DNA from: an uncultured Anaerolineae bacterium
Lineage (GTDB): Bacteria; Chloroflexota; Anaerolineae; Aggregatilineales; Phototrophicaceae
Reading direction: 5' to 3'
Assembly (NCBI GenBank): GCA_937944445.1
Contig: CALDYP010000019.1
Span: 1-62,935, forward strand
DNA length: 62,935 nucleotides
Each line of letters begins with the position of its first letter. Position 1 is the first letter of the stretch. The notes under the pieces are model-generated. The model saw only the letters and a program-made list of their open reading frames with translations. It did no database searches and was not told the DNA's origin. Position numbers and translations under genes: made by a program. Below are positions 43,685-53,522 of the stretch, piece after piece.

Positions 43685-46570
43685 TCAGGCGCGGCGCTGC
43701 TGGACGAAGTCAATCGCGGCCAGCAGTTGGTTGATGCCCGCGCTCAGGTCGCCCTCGATGTGCAGGCGCAGCGCGCGGCGCTTGTGCTGCTGGAGCGCCT
43801 GCAGGTCGCCAGCGGCCTGCGCCTGCATGAGCGTGCCAAAGCTGTAGGGCGCGCCCGGGATGTCGATGTCGTGGCTCAACGACTGCGTGATCTGGATGAA
43901 GATGCCGTTGGCTGGCCCACCCTTGTGAAGCTGCCCCGTGCTGTGCAGATAGCGCGGGCCATAGCCCACTGTCACGGCGCGCTTCGTCACGTGGCGCAGG
44001 CGGCGCTGCACCTCGCGCAGTTGGGCGTCCACCTCTGGCGTGGGGTTGAGATACGCGAGGATGGCGAAGTAATCGCCCGCCTGCGACGCGCTCAACTGGG
44101 CTGCCAGCAGCTCTGTGCGGCTCAACTGGCTGAAGTTGTGATGCAGCATCAGCTCGCGCAGGGGGTTGAGCGTGGTGTCGTCGGCGTAGAGGCTGACGTG
44201 ATCACCGCTCATGAATGGCTTGACTTCAGGCAGCGCGCCGTGCTGGACGTAGTGCTCAAGCAGCGCTTTGGTGGCTTCTTTGGCCTCGGTCACGTTCGGC
44301 TCGTCGAAGGGGTTCACCTCGTACAGGTGGCCGACAACCGCCGTGGCAAACTCGAAGCGGAAGAACTCACCGGCGAGGGCGTAGGCGTCCGGCAGGCGCA
44401 GCGTGACGCGCGGGTGGCCTGCCTCGCGCAGGGCACGGATGCCGTTGTCGAGGTCGTCTAGGTCATGGTCGCCGTCCACGCGCAGGTAGAGGAACAGACG
44501 GTCGCTGTTGTAGTCGTGCGGCTTGCCCACCGTCGCGCCGACCACCGGCAGCACGCCGCGCCCCTCTTTGCCGATGCTCTCCGCGATGAGCTGCTCCGCC
44601 CAGTCGCCAAAGCTGGCGATGCTGGCCGAGCCGATGATCGACACCTTGTCGCGGCCTTCTTTGCCCAACGCGCCGATGACCGCACCAAGCGCCAGCCCGG
44701 GGTGCGACACAGCCGGGATGCGGTCGCCGCAGGCTTTGATCATCAAGGCGGCTTGCTCCCACAGGCGGTCAACGTCCAAGCCGACGAGCGCCGCTGGAAC
44801 CAGCCCGAAGTAGCTCAGCGCGCTGTAGCGCCCGCCGATGTCAGCGGGGTTGAGGAACACCTCGCGGAAGCCGCGCGCTTGGGCGTCCTCGGCCAGTTCG
44901 CTGCCGGGGTCGGTGATGGCGATGAATTGGGACGCACTGCCGCCGGTGCGCTCCCAGAAGTGCTTGTAGAAGCACTGCGTTTCAATCGTCGTGCCGCTCT
45001 TGCTGGCGACGACGAACAGCGTACTGCTCAGGGTGATGGCGGCCTCCACGTCGCGGATGCGCTCCGGGTGGGTGCTGTCGAGCACGAGCAGCTCCGGGTA
45101 GCCCTCTTGGCGGCCAAAGGTCTTGTAGAGCACCTCCGGCGCGAGACTGCTGCCGCCCATCCCTAGCAGCACGACGTGCGTGATGTCGCTGCCGTGCATG
45201 CTGGCCTTGAGCGCGCGCAGTCGGTCGATGTCAATCGTCTTGAGCACGTCCAGCCAGCCGAGGCGGTTCTGAATCTTGGTGATCGTCGGGCCGTGATCCT
45301 TCCAGACCGTGCCATCTTTGCCCCAGATGCGCCCATTGACGTAGGCCTTGTCCATCGCGGCGAGCGCTTTGTCTACGCTGTCCGCGTAGATGCCCAGCGC
45401 GACGAGGTAACGATCCTCACTCATGATGCCCGTTTGCAGCACAACCAGCTTGCTTTCGACTTGGTCGAGCAGCTTCTGGAAGCTGTCGACGAAGCTTTCC
45501 ACGCCGTCGGCTTGCAGGCGCGCCGTCACCTGCTCCATGTCCACGCCCACCTCGCCGAGGTGCGCGAACACGGCGTGCGGCTCCATGCGCCCGGGCAGTT
45601 CACGGTCGATGGTGATCTCGGCTGTGCCGTGGTCGACGAAGGCGGCCAGCGTCTTGGGCGGCAGCGTGTTGACCGTCTCCGGCGCGATCAGCTCATCGAC
45701 GTACATCACGTCGCTGTAGGCGGGGTTCTTCGTGCCGGTGGAGGCCCACAGCGGGCGCTGCACCTGCGCCCCTGCCGCGCGCATCACCGCGAAGCGTTCG
45801 CCGTGGAAGACACGCTTGTAAGCGCGATAGGCCAGCTTGGCGTTGGCGATGGCGGCTTGCCCCAACAGTTGACGGTTAGCGGCGATGCGCGGCGTGTCGC
45901 CCGTCACTTGGGCCGCGCGGATGTTGTTCTCAAGGATCTTGTCCACCATCACGTCAATGCGGCTGACGAAGAAGCTGGCGACGCTGGCGATGCCCGTCAC
46001 GGGCTTGCCTTCCAGATGCCGCCGCTCAAGGCCACGGATGTAGGCCTCCATCACCTGCTCGTAGTTGGCCACGCTGAAGATGAGCGTCACGTTGACGTTG
46101 ATCCCGCTGTAGATGGCTTCCTCGATGGCGGGGATGCCAGCGGGCGTGGCCGGAATCTTGATCATCAAATTAGGCCGATCCACCGCAGCAAACAGCCGCT
46201 TGGCCTCGCGGATGGTCTCCTCGGTGTTTTGGGCGATGAGCGGCGAGACCTCCAAGCTGACATAGCCATCGACCTTGTTCGTGCGCTCGTAGATCGGGCG
46301 CAGCAGGTCGGCGGCGGCTTGAATGTCGGCAATGGCCAAACGCTCATAGACGCTGTTCGCGTCTAGGTCGAGCATCGTCTTGATCATCTCGTCGTAGGTG
46401 TGGGTGTCGCCGATGACTTGCTGGAAGATGGTCGGGTTGCTGGTGACGCCCAGCACGCCCTGCGTCTCGAGGCGTCGGGCAAAGCTGCCGTCGTCCAGCT
46501 CCTTGCGGTTGATGTAGTCCAGCCACAGGCTTTGCCCCAGCGCCTGCACCTGAATGGCGGGGTTGGTCAT
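43685..46570 (-). CDS. Bifunctional transaldolase / glucose-6-phosphate isomerase
   Basis: 961-aa fusion. The N-terminal transaldolase (about 1-370) has [33 protein letters not shown] and [21 protein letters not shown], where Lys forms the Schiff base, and [12 protein letters not shown]. The C-terminal isomerase (about 440-940) has [38 protein letters not shown], and [15 protein letters not shown]. It links the pentose phosphate pathway with glycolysis: sedoheptulose-7-P and glyceraldehyde-3-P to fructose-6-P, then to glucose-6-P. Such fusions occur in several phyla, including Chloroflexota and cyanobacteria. Its ATG overlaps the rpiB stop by 4 bp. Confidence 0.95.
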   Translation of the reverse strand: MTNPAIQVQALGQSLWLDYINRKELDDGSFARRLETQGVLGVTSNPTIFQQVIGDTHTYDEMIKTMLDLDANSVYERLAIADIQAAADLLRPIYERTNKVDGYVSLEVSPLIAQNTEETIREAKRLFAAVDRPNLMIKIPATPAGIPAIEEAIYSGINVNVTLIFSVANYEQVMEAYIRGLERRHLEGKPVTGIASVASFFVSRIDVMVDKILENNIRAAQVTGDTPRIAANRQLLGQAAIANAKLAYRAYKRVFHGERFAVMRAAGAQVQRPLWASTGTKNPAYSDVMYVDELIAPETVNTLPPKTLAAFVDHGTAEITIDRELPGRMEPHAVFAHLGEVGVDMEQVTARLQADGVESFVDSFQKLLDQVESKLVVLQTGIMSEDRYLVALGIYADSVDKALAAMDKAYVNGRIWGKDGTVWKDHGPTITKIQNRLGWLDVLKTIDIDRLRALKASMHGSDITHVVLLGMGGSSLAPEVLYKTFGRQEGYPELLVLDSTHPERIRDVEAAITLSSTLFVVASKSGTTIETQCFYKHFWERTGGSASQFIAITDPGSELAEDAQARGFREVFLNPADIGGRYSALSYFGLVPAALVGLDVDRLWEQAALMIKACGDRIPAVSHPGLALGAVIGALGKEGRDKVSIIGSASIASFGDWAEQLIAESIGKEGRGVLPVVGATVGKPHDYNSDRLFLYLRVDGDHDLDDLDNGIRALREAGHPRVTLRLPDAYALAGEFFRFEFATAVVGHLYEVNPFDEPNVTEAKEATKALLEHYVQHGALPEVKPFMSGDHVSLYADDTTLNPLRELMLHHNFSQLSRTELLAAQLSASQAGDYFAILAYLNPTPEVDAQLREVQRRLRHVTKRAVTVGYGPRYLHSTGQLHKGGPANGIFIQITQSLSHDIDIPGAPYSFGTLMQAQAAGDLQALQQHKRRALRLHIEGDLSAGINQLLAAIDFVQQRRA

Positions 46571-47022
46571 GCGTTGTCTCCTTGTTCGATGTCGCGTACT
46601 TTGTCAAAGCGGCGGACGAAGCGCTCTTCCCCAGCGAACCGCGCCCCGAGGAAGGCATCGACGAGCGTTTCGGCAGTGGTCGTCCCGACGATGCGCCCGC
46701 CGAGGCACAGCACGTTCATGTTGTCATGCTCGACGCCCTGCGCCGCAGAGTACGTATCGTGGGCGATGGAGGCGTAGATGCCCTTCATCTTGTTGGCGGC
46801 GATGCACGCGCCGATGCCGCTGCCACAGATGAGGATGCCGCGCTCGGCTCGGCCATCCAAGATGGCCTGCCCGACAGCCTTCGCCGCGTCAGGGTAGTCA
46901 GCGGACACGGCATCGGTGTGAACGCCGAGGTCGATCACCTCATGGCCGCGCTTCTGTAAATAGGGGACTAAGTAAGCTTTCATAAAATAGCCGGCGTGGT
47001 CGGCTCCGATTGCGACGCGCAT
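46567..47022 (-). CDS. rpiB: Ribose-5-phosphate isomerase B
   Basis: Interconverts ribose-5-P and ribulose-5-P. The 151-aa protein shows [34 protein letters not shown], the catalytic Cys in [21 protein letters not shown] and the His/Asn in [20 protein letters not shown] precedes the ATG and a minus-strand TACAAT (47062-47067) gives a likely promoter. It overlaps the downstream tal-pgi gene by 4 bp, so the two pentose-phosphate steps are made together. Confidence 0.95.
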   Translation of the reverse strand: MRVAIGADHAGYFMKAYLVPYLQKRGHEVIDLGVHTDAVSADYPDAAKAVGQAILDGRAERGILICGSGIGACIAANKMKGIYASIAHDTYSAAQGVEHDNMNVLCLGGRIVGTTTAETLVDAFLGARFAGEERFVRRFDKVRDIEQGDNA

Positions 47023-47142
47023 TAAAGATCCTTTTTTTGCTAAGCTGCCACTCTCATCACGATTGTACCGCAGTTTGGGTCATCTCTGGCAGGTTGCATC
47101 CGTTTTGACGCGCACACAATCTGGTATCGTTAGGGTGAGGCC

Positions 47143-48096
47143 TCAACGCCGCGTCGCGTCGGAGCGTTTCTCAAGCAGCGTTTCGACTTCCTCGCGGGTG
47201 GTGAGGGCAAAGTCGCCGGGCATAGAGAGCTTAAGCGCGGCCAGCGCCAGCCCAAAGCGCAGCGCATCCTCCAGCGCGGCGTGCTCTAACAAGCGGCAGA
47301 TGACGCCCGCCGCCAGCGCGTCGCCGGCCCCCACGCGGTCGATCACTTGGGTCGGCAGGCTGGGGCGGCTGACCAGCTTTTCGCCGTCGTTGATGACTGC
47401 GCCGCGCTGCCCATCGCTGACGATCACCGTGCCGCCCCAGCGGCGCTGGATCCAGTCGGCGCACTCGCTGGCCTCGTCGGGCGCGCCCCACAGCAGCACC
47501 GCATCGCGCCGCGCCACGAACACGACATCTGCCGCCTCGCAAAACGGCGTCAGCGTGCGCACGGCGGTGTTGGCGTCCCACAGCAGCGCGCGGTAGTTCA
47601 CGTCAAACGAGACGGTGACGTTGTGCTTGCGGGCATGCTCAACGCCGACGCGCACACACGCGCGGCAGGTGGGGCTGAGGGCCGCCGTGATGCCCGTCAG
47701 GTGCAGCCAGCGCGCTTGGCTCAGCGCCTCCAGCGGCAGATCATCTGGCGCGAGATGGCTGGCGGCAGAGTACTGACGGTCGTACCAGACGAGCGCGCCG
47801 CGCGGCGGAGCGCCGTTTTCGACGAAGTACAGCCCCATGCGCTGATCGTCCGACCACACCACATGCGAGACGTCTACCCCATGCTGGCGGATGATGTTGC
47901 GCGCCGTGTAGCCCAGCGGGTTGGCGGGCAGGCGCGAAAACCACGCCGTGCGCTTGCCCAACCGCGCCAGATTGACTGCCACGTTAGACTCTGCCCCACC
48001 CACGTTGACCTGAAGTTCCAGCGCGCCCTCAAGGCGCTGATTGGGGGGCGGCGCAAGGCGTAGCATCGTCTCGCCGAACGTGATTAGGTCAAGCAT
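47143..48096 (-). CDS. PfkB-family sugar kinase, 2-keto-3-deoxygluconate kinase-like
   Basis: 317-aa ribokinase-fold enzyme. Substrate-side motifs are DLITFGETMLRLAPP, VNVGGAESNVAVNLARLGKRTAWFSRL, and YDRQYSAASHL. The catalytic base lies in DRVGAGDALAAGVICRLLEH, followed by FGLALAALKLSMPGDFALTTREEV. The FGETMLR start and the long YDR-containing strand suit KDG kinase. The product would be 2-keto-3-deoxy-6-phosphogluconate for aldolase cleavage. No dehydratase or aldolase gene is next to it. The ATG at 48096 has only a weak GGGGTG ribosome site. Confidence 0.82.
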   Translation of the reverse strand: MLDLITFGETMLRLAPPPNQRLEGALELQVNVGGAESNVAVNLARLGKRTAWFSRLPANPLGYTARNIIRQHGVDVSHVVWSDDQRMGLYFVENGAPPRGALVWYDRQYSAASHLAPDDLPLEALSQARWLHLTGITAALSPTCRACVRVGVEHARKHNVTVSFDVNYRALLWDANTAVRTLTPFCEAADVVFVARRDAVLLWGAPDEASECADWIQRRWGGTVIVSDGQRGAVINDGEKLVSRPSLPTQVIDRVGAGDALAAGVICRLLEHAALEDALRFGLALAALKLSMPGDFALTTREEVETLLEKRSDATRR

Positions 48097-48216
48097 AACG
48101 CACCCCAAAACTCGCGCTTATCCAACATCTGTCACAGATAGTAACACATCTGCGCAGGCTGCGGCAGCGATCTAGCGCTATTTCTGCTCGCCCACAGCGG
48201 CGCGTGCGCCACAGCC

Positions 48217-48245
48217 TTAACAGGTCTGCTATCTTCGAGTATGAT
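48217..48245 (+). promoter_or_regulatory. Promoter of the membrane-anchored unknown gene
   Basis: TTAACA, 17-nt spacer, TATGAT, 40 nt before the start codon. Confidence 0.65.
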
Positions 48246-48285
48246 AGCCACGCTGTATGACAGACCTCACTGTGGAGCTTTGGGC

Positions 48286-49470
48286 ATGACTGAGCCGCGC
48301 AAATCTACGAAACCCGCAAAACCTTCAAAACCCGCTGAACCGACCCCACGCAAGACGAAGGCCCAGTTGACCTCAGAGCGGCGGCGGCGTAATTATTTGG
48401 TCTTTTCGTTGGTTATGGTAGGCGTGTTGACCTTGAGCGCGCTGGCCCCGTTGTTCACGCGCAACCTTCAGTTTGAAGAGCCGCAAATCCCGCCCACGGC
48501 GACTACCCCACCGGTGCTGCCCACGCCGATCAGTGACCTGTCCACCATTCGCTTTGACACCGCCGCCGTCAGCGTCAGCGGCCTCTACAGCGTCGCCGTG
48601 CCGACCGGTTGGGAAGTCGGCACGAACATCGTCCAGTTGAACGAAGCGCAGCTCACCCAACGCAACGGCGCGGCCAGCAGCGTGATCGAAGCGCGCATCA
48701 TCCAGCCCGAGACCCCGCTCACCAGCGTCGATGAGCTGCCGACCTTCTTCAACGACGCATGGCTGCGCAGCAGTTGGCGTGATTACACCTCGTGGAACAA
48801 AACGGGCGAGACGGTCGTTGACGATCGCTACGTGGCCGACTTCCTGCTGACGCGCCTCGGCAGCCAGTTCATCGCGCGGCAAGAAGCGTGGACAGATGGC
48901 CGCTGGCTGTACGTCGTGCGCGTCGTCACGCTGCCCAACGCCAGCGACATGCTGCGGCACTTGCTCAACGGCGTGCGCGCGTCGCTGCGCGTCAACCCGC
49001 ATCAGGTCGACGTGCCGTTTGACTGGCAGGGGCACTTTGACCCCACGCACGAGTACCTCATCCGCTTCCCCTCGTCATGGCGCGTGACGGACGCCGCCAA
49101 CGGCCAGCCGACCAGCCTCGCCGGCGAGGGCGCGACGATCCGCATCGACACGGTGGCCGCCAACGTCGCCAGCGCCGAGGACGCCCAACAGTGGGTGGAG
49201 GCGACCTACGGGGCCACCGTCACCAGCGTAGAGCCAGTCGAACGCGGCGACGCGGCCGGCTTCGCGGTGGCGTACCAACTGCCCACGCTCGACGGCGACA
49301 CGACCAGCGGCTACGCGGTGCTGCTCAACAACGGGCAAAACCTCAGCGTGGCGGATTTGCGCTTCAACCAGCCCAACGTTGACCTGAACGCCACAGCGGA
49401 AGGCTTCGAGACGTGGCAGCAGATCATGAACTCGTTCAGCCTCTGGCGGCTCGCTGCCACGGCGGCGTAG
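48286..49470 (+). CDS. Membrane-anchored protein of unknown function with two similar extracytoplasmic domains
   Basis: 394-aa protein. A Lys/Pro-rich cytoplasmic tail (KSTKPAKPSKPAEPTPRKTK) precedes one membrane helix (YLVFSLVMVGVLTLSALAPL) and a Pro/Thr linker. Two domains of similar layout follow: about 80-235 (FDTAAVSVSGLYSVAVPTGWEV ... LLNGVRASL) and about 240-390 (FDWQGHFDPTHEYLIRFPSSWRV ... WQQIMNSFSLW). The pattern 'Y.V..P..W.V' is that of PsbP/DcrB-like domains, but this is only a resemblance. GGAG lies 8 nt before the chosen ATG. It lies 53 nt upstream of the macrodomain gene and may be co-transcribed with it. Confidence 0.7.
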   Translation: MTEPRKSTKPAKPSKPAEPTPRKTKAQLTSERRRRNYLVFSLVMVGVLTLSALAPLFTRNLQFEEPQIPPTATTPPVLPTPISDLSTIRFDTAAVSVSGLYSVAVPTGWEVGTNIVQLNEAQLTQRNGAASSVIEARIIQPETPLTSVDELPTFFNDAWLRSSWRDYTSWNKTGETVVDDRYVADFLLTRLGSQFIARQEAWTDGRWLYVVRVVTLPNASDMLRHLLNGVRASLRVNPHQVDVPFDWQGHFDPTHEYLIRFPSSWRVTDAANGQPTSLAGEGATIRIDTVAANVASAEDAQQWVEATYGATVTSVEPVERGDAAGFAVAYQLPTLDGDTTSGYAVLLNNGQNLSVADLRFNQPNVDLNATAEGFETWQQIMNSFSLWRLAATAA

Positions 49471-49523
49471 GGAAAGGTGAAAGAGCGGAGTAACTGTCTG
49501 CTCTCCATCGCTCGGGGGGCACG

Positions 49524-50435
49524 ATGCTGACGATCGTTTATGGCGACTTGTTCATGAGTCCGGCGCGGGTGCTGGTGAACCCGATTAACACCGTGGGCAC
49601 GATGAGCGGCGACTTGGGGGAAGATTTTCGCCAAGTGTACCCTGAGATGTTCACCGCCTATCAGCGGCTGTGCGAGGCCGATCAGCTCAACATCGGGCAG
49701 CTCATGCTCTATCGCACACCCCACAAGTGGATCCTCAACCTGCCAGTGAAGCGGCACTACCGCGCCACCATCCGCCTAGACGCGGTTGAGATGGGGCTGC
49801 GCCGCATCGCCGCGCTCTACGCGGAGCAGTGCTTCACGTCGATCTCGCTGCCGTTCGTGGAGCTGCGCGACAGCCCGAGCGACGATCAAGCGCTGATGAG
49901 CCTGCTGCGCTCCTACCTCGGCACGCTGCCGATCATGGTCTACGCTCATCTGCCCGCTGACCCACCGCTGCAAGAGGCACGCTACAACATCACCACGCTC
50001 GCGCGCTGGCTAAACGGCACGCCGCAGCACGTCAGCTTTGAAACGTTCTGGCGCGGGATTGCGTCGATTGTGCGCCGCCACCCCGAGATGAAGACACTGG
50101 ACGCAGGCCGCTCGTTCTCGGTCACCTTCCGCCGTGATGAGACCAACCCGCGCCTGATGAGCCTGAAGCTCATCTGCGACGAGCAGACGACCTTCATCCC
50201 GCAAACGCTGCTGCGCGATCTGTGGCAGTATGTGCTGCTGGCAGGCTATGCGCACCCACGCCACCTGCCCGGCGGCCTTGACGCCGTCGGCGAGATGATC
50301 GTCACGCTGCTCAGCAAGCTCAGCTATATGCGGCCTGTGCGCTTGCAGCCTTCTGACCAAGCCGCAGCGATTGGGCTGCACTACATCCCCCCCGTGACGC
50401 GCGAGCCGCTGCCGCTGGCGGGCACGCTCGACTAG
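49524..50435 (+). CDS. DarG-like macrodomain protein with C-terminal helical domain
   Basis: 303-aa protein. Residues 1-150 are a macrodomain: YGDLFMSPARVLVNPINTVG (GD at 7-8, N19, N22), SGDLGEDFRQVYPEMFTAY and NLPVKRHYR at 72-80, followed by IRLDAVEMGLRRI. The K76-R-H motif corresponds to the (F/L)P(T/V)K-H(W/Y) segment with the catalytic Lys of DarG, the enzyme that removes ADP-ribose from thymidine in DNA and neutralises the toxin DarT. The C-terminal 150 residues (LLRDLWQYVLLAGYAHPRHLPG...) are not recognised. No DarT gene is adjacent on either side. Alternatives are general ADP-ribose binding or protein de-ADP-ribosylation. Confidence 0.72.
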   Translation: MLTIVYGDLFMSPARVLVNPINTVGTMSGDLGEDFRQVYPEMFTAYQRLCEADQLNIGQLMLYRTPHKWILNLPVKRHYRATIRLDAVEMGLRRIAALYAEQCFTSISLPFVELRDSPSDDQALMSLLRSYLGTLPIMVYAHLPADPPLQEARYNITTLARWLNGTPQHVSFETFWRGIASIVRRHPEMKTLDAGRSFSVTFRRDETNPRLMSLKLICDEQTTFIPQTLLRDLWQYVLLAGYAHPRHLPGGLDAVGEMIVTLLSKLSYMRPVRLQPSDQAAAIGLHYIPPVTREPLPLAGTLD

Positions 50436-50436
50436 A

Positions 50437-51171
50437 TCAGACCGCCTCATCGTCCTGCAGTGCGGTAAAACGCATGAAGGCGCGCTCTTGCGGCGTCATG
50501 TCAAGGGGATAATCGGCGTGGTCGTAGCTCTCAAGGATGCGATAGCCCTCTTTGATATAACCGCGGATCGTGTGCAGGCTGATGCCCATCTCGTCGGCGG
50601 CCAGATGCGCCGGCATGCCCTCGATCACACACAGTTGGATCGCTTGGCGGATGCGGTCGGTCAGCTCCGGATAGTGGCGCTGGGGCGGCAGCACCTGCGC
50701 CTTGTAGACGTGCACGTTGTAGCTGTGGCGGGTGAGTTCTGCAATGCGGCGTGAGACGGTGAACTCGTGGTTGATGGCGTAGACCACTGCCCACGTGATC
50801 TGAAGCTGCACATCGCCCTTGAGCAGCACGGCGCGCGCGCGCGCCTCGGCGGCCATCTCAACGAGTTCAAGGTCAATCGTCTGGATCAAACAGATGACGT
50901 GAGCGCGTGGGGCATACTGATAAACGCGGCGGATCGTTTCAACAAGCGTTTGGCGCGCGCCGAAGTGATCGCTGTCCAAAACCACCACATCCGGCCGCTC
51001 GGCAAGGCTGGCCGACGACAGGAAGCGCCAGAAATTGTCAATCTCGTGGGTGTAGTGGATCACGCGCGTCCGACGATCCCACGCGAAGTAGCTGTTGAGC
51101 GCTTGCAGCGCGTAGAAATCGCTGTCGTAGAGCATGACCTTGAGGTTAAGCGACAGTTTGGAGCGGTTCAT
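50437..51171 (-). CDS. Orphan response regulator with LuxR-like HTH
   Basis: 244-aa protein. The N-terminal receiver-like domain has acidic D16/D18 in VMLYDSDF, phosphoacceptor-like D66 in PDVVVLDSDHFG and a Lys in ARAVLLKGD, so phosphorylation is possible. The C-terminal domain carries a helix-turn-helix, QLCVIEGMPAHLAADEMG followed by SLHTIRGYIKEGY, like NarL/LuxR regulators but diverged. No histidine kinase is adjacent. It converges on the macrodomain gene with a 1-nt gap. A minus-strand TACAAT at 51206-51211 is a likely -10. The ATG at 51171 lacks a strong ribosome site. Confidence 0.75.
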   Translation of the reverse strand: MNRSKLSLNLKVMLYDSDFYALQALNSYFAWDRRTRVIHYTHEIDNFWRFLSSASLAERPDVVVLDSDHFGARQTLVETIRRVYQYAPRAHVICLIQTIDLELVEMAAEARARAVLLKGDVQLQITWAVVYAINHEFTVSRRIAELTRHSYNVHVYKAQVLPPQRHYPELTDRIRQAIQLCVIEGMPAHLAADEMGISLHTIRGYIKEGYRILESYDHADYPLDMTPQERAFMRFTALQDDEAV

Positions 51172-51278
51172 ATTTGCGTATTTTCCCCAGCCGTTCCCAG
51201 ACTGTATTGTAACATCATTCACTGAGCATTTGAAAAGGACATGCACGCTTGCTCCACGGCAAGTGCGCGTTCCTGACC

Positions 51279-51306
51279 TTGACTTTCAGCGGCAGATCGC
51301 GATAAT
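51279..51306 (+). promoter_or_regulatory. tRNA-Ala promoter
   Basis: TTGACT, 16-nt spacer, GATAAT; the tRNA starts 11 nt after the -10. Confidence 0.75.
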
Positions 51307-51317
51307 TACAGTCAATC

Positions 51318-51390
51318 GGGCCTATAGCTCAGCTGGGAGAGCGCGTCAATCGCACTGACGAGGTCAAGAGTTCGAGTCTCTTTAGGTCCA
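51318..51390 (+). tRNA. tRNA-Ala (anticodon CGC)
   Basis: 73-nt cloverleaf: acceptor GGGCCTA/TAGGTCC (one G-T pair), D-arm GCTC/GAGC, anticodon stem CGTCA/TGACG with loop ATCGCAC (anticodon CGC), T-arm AAGAG-TTCGAGT-CTCTT, discriminator A, CCA not encoded. Confidence 0.95.
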
Positions 51391-51400
51391 CTACACAAAA

Positions 51401-51427
51401 CAGGTGACGTATGCGTCACCTGTTTTT
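51401..51427. terminator. Bidirectional terminator between two convergent tRNAs
   Basis: A 9-bp perfect stem CAGGTGACG/CGTCACCTG with loop TATG is flanked by ACAAAA on the left and TTTTT on the right, so it can stop transcription from both tRNA genes. Confidence 0.9.
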
Positions 51428-51449
51428 GCTGTTGATAGGGATTAGGCTG

Positions 51450-51522
51450 TGACCCCGGTGGGACTCGAACCCACAACCAATTGATTAAGAGTCAACTGCT
51501 CTGCCGATTGAGCTACGAGGCC
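51450..51522 (-). tRNA. tRNA-Lys (anticodon CTT)
   Basis: On the minus strand: acceptor GGCCTCG/CGGGGTC, D-arm GCTC/GAGC, anticodon stem GTTGA/TCAAT with loop CTCTTAA (anticodon CTT), T-arm GTGGG-TTCGAGT-CCCAC, discriminator A, CCA not encoded. A minus-strand TAAGAT with TTGATT 16 nt upstream is a likely promoter. Confidence 0.95.
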
Positions 51523-51570
51523 GAGTAAATCTTACCACACTCGGCGCTCGAATCAAGGCGAAATTCGCGC

Positions 51571-52605
51571 TCAGAACACCAATTTGGCCAGCTTGAGCAC
51601 CCCTTGGCTCCACGGCACGCGGTGGCTGACGCCGGTCTGATTCTGGAACGACTCAAGGTTGTCCAGATACCACTGATAGTTGCGGATGAGCGCCTGCTTG
51701 TTGCTGTACTTGGGCTGCCAGCCCAGCACGCGCTCGGCTTTTTCGATGCTCACGAAGCTGTCTTTGTTGGCCGTCTCGTATACCCACTTGTAGAGCGGGC
51801 TGATGCCCAGCTTCTCCAGCAGGCGCAGCGCGGCGATGGCCGGGCCAGCCGGCAGCGGGATGATGCGCTTGCCCTTGCCGGCGTAGTCCAGCACGGCTTG
51901 ATAGTCCTCACGGAAGGTGGTGAACTCTTTCGCGCCGATGTTGAACGTGTCGTTCACCGTGTCTCGGTCGAGCGTGGCGCACAGGTAGATCGCGTCGCAC
52001 AGATCTTCCACGTCCAGCAGTTGATAGCGATTGTCACCGCTGCCCAACACAGGGAAGTTCTTGCCGTCCTTCGCCCAGTCGTAGAACAAGGCGAACACCC
52101 CCAACCGCTCCGGCCCGATGAACGACTTAGGGCGGATGACCGGGACGCACATCCGATCACGGTAGGCGATGCAGATGTTTTCCGCTTCGATCTTGGCGAC
52201 CCCATACGGCCCCACACCGTCGAGCTTGTCCGTCTCGTAAAGCGGGTGATGGTCTGGAATGCCGTAGACTGCGGTTGACGAGATGTGGATGAAACGCTCG
52301 ACGCCGTGGGCAAACGCGGATTCGATCACCGTGCGCGTGCCGTCAATGTCGGTGGTGTGGATGTCCTCTGGCTTGTAGAGCGGCAGCGCGGCGGCGGTGT
52401 GGATGACGATCTGCACGCCCTGCATAGCGCGGTCAACGTCGGCGCGGCGGCGGATGTCGCCACGCACCTCGGTGATCTGGCTGCGTTCGGGGTAATCGAA
52501 CGGCGCGATGTCCAGCGAGGTGACGGTGTGGCCGCGCGCCAGCAGATAGCGCGTCATGTTGATGCCGAGGAAGCCAGCGCCGCCGGTAATCAGGTAGTGC
52601 GTCAT
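51571..52605 (-). CDS. NAD-dependent sugar epimerase/dehydratase family protein
   Basis: 344-aa extended short-chain dehydrogenase. The Rossmann motif is [20 protein letters not shown] at the N terminus; [22 protein letters not shown] and the catalytic Tyr/Lys pair in YGVAKIEAE follow. [14 protein letters not shown] and [12 protein letters not shown] are typical of the nucleotide-sugar epimerase group, but related enzymes use sterols or flavonoids. Its ATG overlaps the nitroreductase stop by 4 bp, so they form one operon. Confidence 0.88.
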   Translation of the reverse strand: MTHYLITGGAGFLGINMTRYLLARGHTVTSLDIAPFDYPERSQITEVRGDIRRRADVDRAMQGVQIVIHTAAALPLYKPEDIHTTDIDGTRTVIESAFAHGVERFIHISSTAVYGIPDHHPLYETDKLDGVGPYGVAKIEAENICIAYRDRMCVPVIRPKSFIGPERLGVFALFYDWAKDGKNFPVLGSGDNRYQLLDVEDLCDAIYLCATLDRDTVNDTFNIGAKEFTTFREDYQAVLDYAGKGKRIIPLPAGPAIAALRLLEKLGISPLYKWVYETANKDSFVSIEKAERVLGWQPKYSNKQALIRNYQWYLDNLESFQNQTGVSHRVPWSQGVLKLAKLVF

Positions 52606-53234
52606 AACGGTTTCTCCATAGAGGAAGCAGCCGGGCGCACAAACTCGGCCACGTGGCCAAAGCGCCCTTCATAGACTAGTTCACTGAGCGGCAGCCGTTC
52701 GCGCGGCTGAAGTTCACGATTGCGTAAGTCGTCGTCCAATTGTTCGAGCGCGCCATAGTAGCCGACGGCTGAGACGGTAATCGGCTCATAGGCGTCAGGG
52801 ATGGCGTAGATCGCGCGCGCTTTTTGTGCGTCAAAGCCGGCCATCGGGTGCACGAACAGGCCCATCTCAATCGCCTGCACGGTGAGGCAGGCCAGCGCTA
52901 TGCCCGCGTCGTGCGCGCCGTAGCGGTTGACGCGCCCGTCGTCGCGCAGCGTGCGCGCGGCCATCAAGATCAGCGCGCCCGCGTCCTTCGCCCAGCGTTG
53001 ATTGCCCTCCGCCAGCACGGATACCATCGTGTGGAAGGCCACCTCGTTACGACGCTCCGCCACGATAAAGCGCCACGGCTGGCTGTTGTTGCTGCTAGGC
53101 GACCAGCGCGCCGCCTCCAGCAGGCTGAGCAGTTGGTGGCGTTCAAGGGGGCGTTTGGCGTCAAACGCCCGCGGACTCCAACGCTGTTGCAGCGCCGGGG
53201 CAATCGGGTATTCGTTCCGAGTCGGTTTGTTCAT
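52602..53234 (-). CDS. Nitroreductase family protein
   Basis: 210-aa FMN-dependent oxidoreductase. Motifs are [41 protein letters not shown] at the N terminus (FMN phosphate Arg and Ser/Asn), [12 protein letters not shown], the middle block [27 protein letters not shown] and [11 protein letters not shown]. Family members reduce nitro compounds, quinones or enones with NAD(P)H. It is the first gene of a two-gene operon with the epimerase. Confidence 0.9.
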   Translation of the reverse strand: MNKPTRNEYPIAPALQQRWSPRAFDAKRPLERHQLLSLLEAARWSPSSNNSQPWRFIVAERRNEVAFHTMVSVLAEGNQRWAKDAGALILMAARTLRDDGRVNRYGAHDAGIALACLTVQAIEMGLFVHPMAGFDAQKARAIYAIPDAYEPITVSAVGYYGALEQLDDDLRNRELQPRERLPLSELVYEGRFGHVAEFVRPAASSMEKPL

Positions 53235-53522
53235 AGCAGACAGGGGGCAGTCCTCAGCAGCTCATTTTAGGGGAACGTCAGACCCTGAGTGTAGTCAACA
53301 GCGCCAACAGCGGCAAGGGGGAAGGTCTTGCGGGATTTGGCGCGCCTCCCCCCTACAGACGACGAGGGCGCACCGTGCCCGCGAGTGTGAAAAATCGTAG
53401 GGACGCGGCCTGTTGTGTTCGACTCAGTGATTTTTGTGCGCGCGCTCTAAACCTCTCGCTTGAAAATGTGGGTTATACTTAAAGGCAATGCACACTTTGA
53501 GTTCCTAGAGAGCAGATCCCTC
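53235..53522. other. 288-bp gap with an R1 remnant and an AI-2E gene promoter
   Basis: An R1 copy (GTAGGGACGCGGCCTGTTGT, about 53397-53416) and a fragment GCGCCTCCCCCCTACAGACG near 53340 are present. TATACT at 53474-53479 is the best -10 for the downstream gene. No reading frame of note is seen. Confidence 0.5.

Noticed and set aside
48286..51171. Complete DarT-DarG toxin-antitoxin pair
   Set aside because: Neither neighbour of the macrodomain gene shows the DarT ADP-ribosyltransferase pattern.
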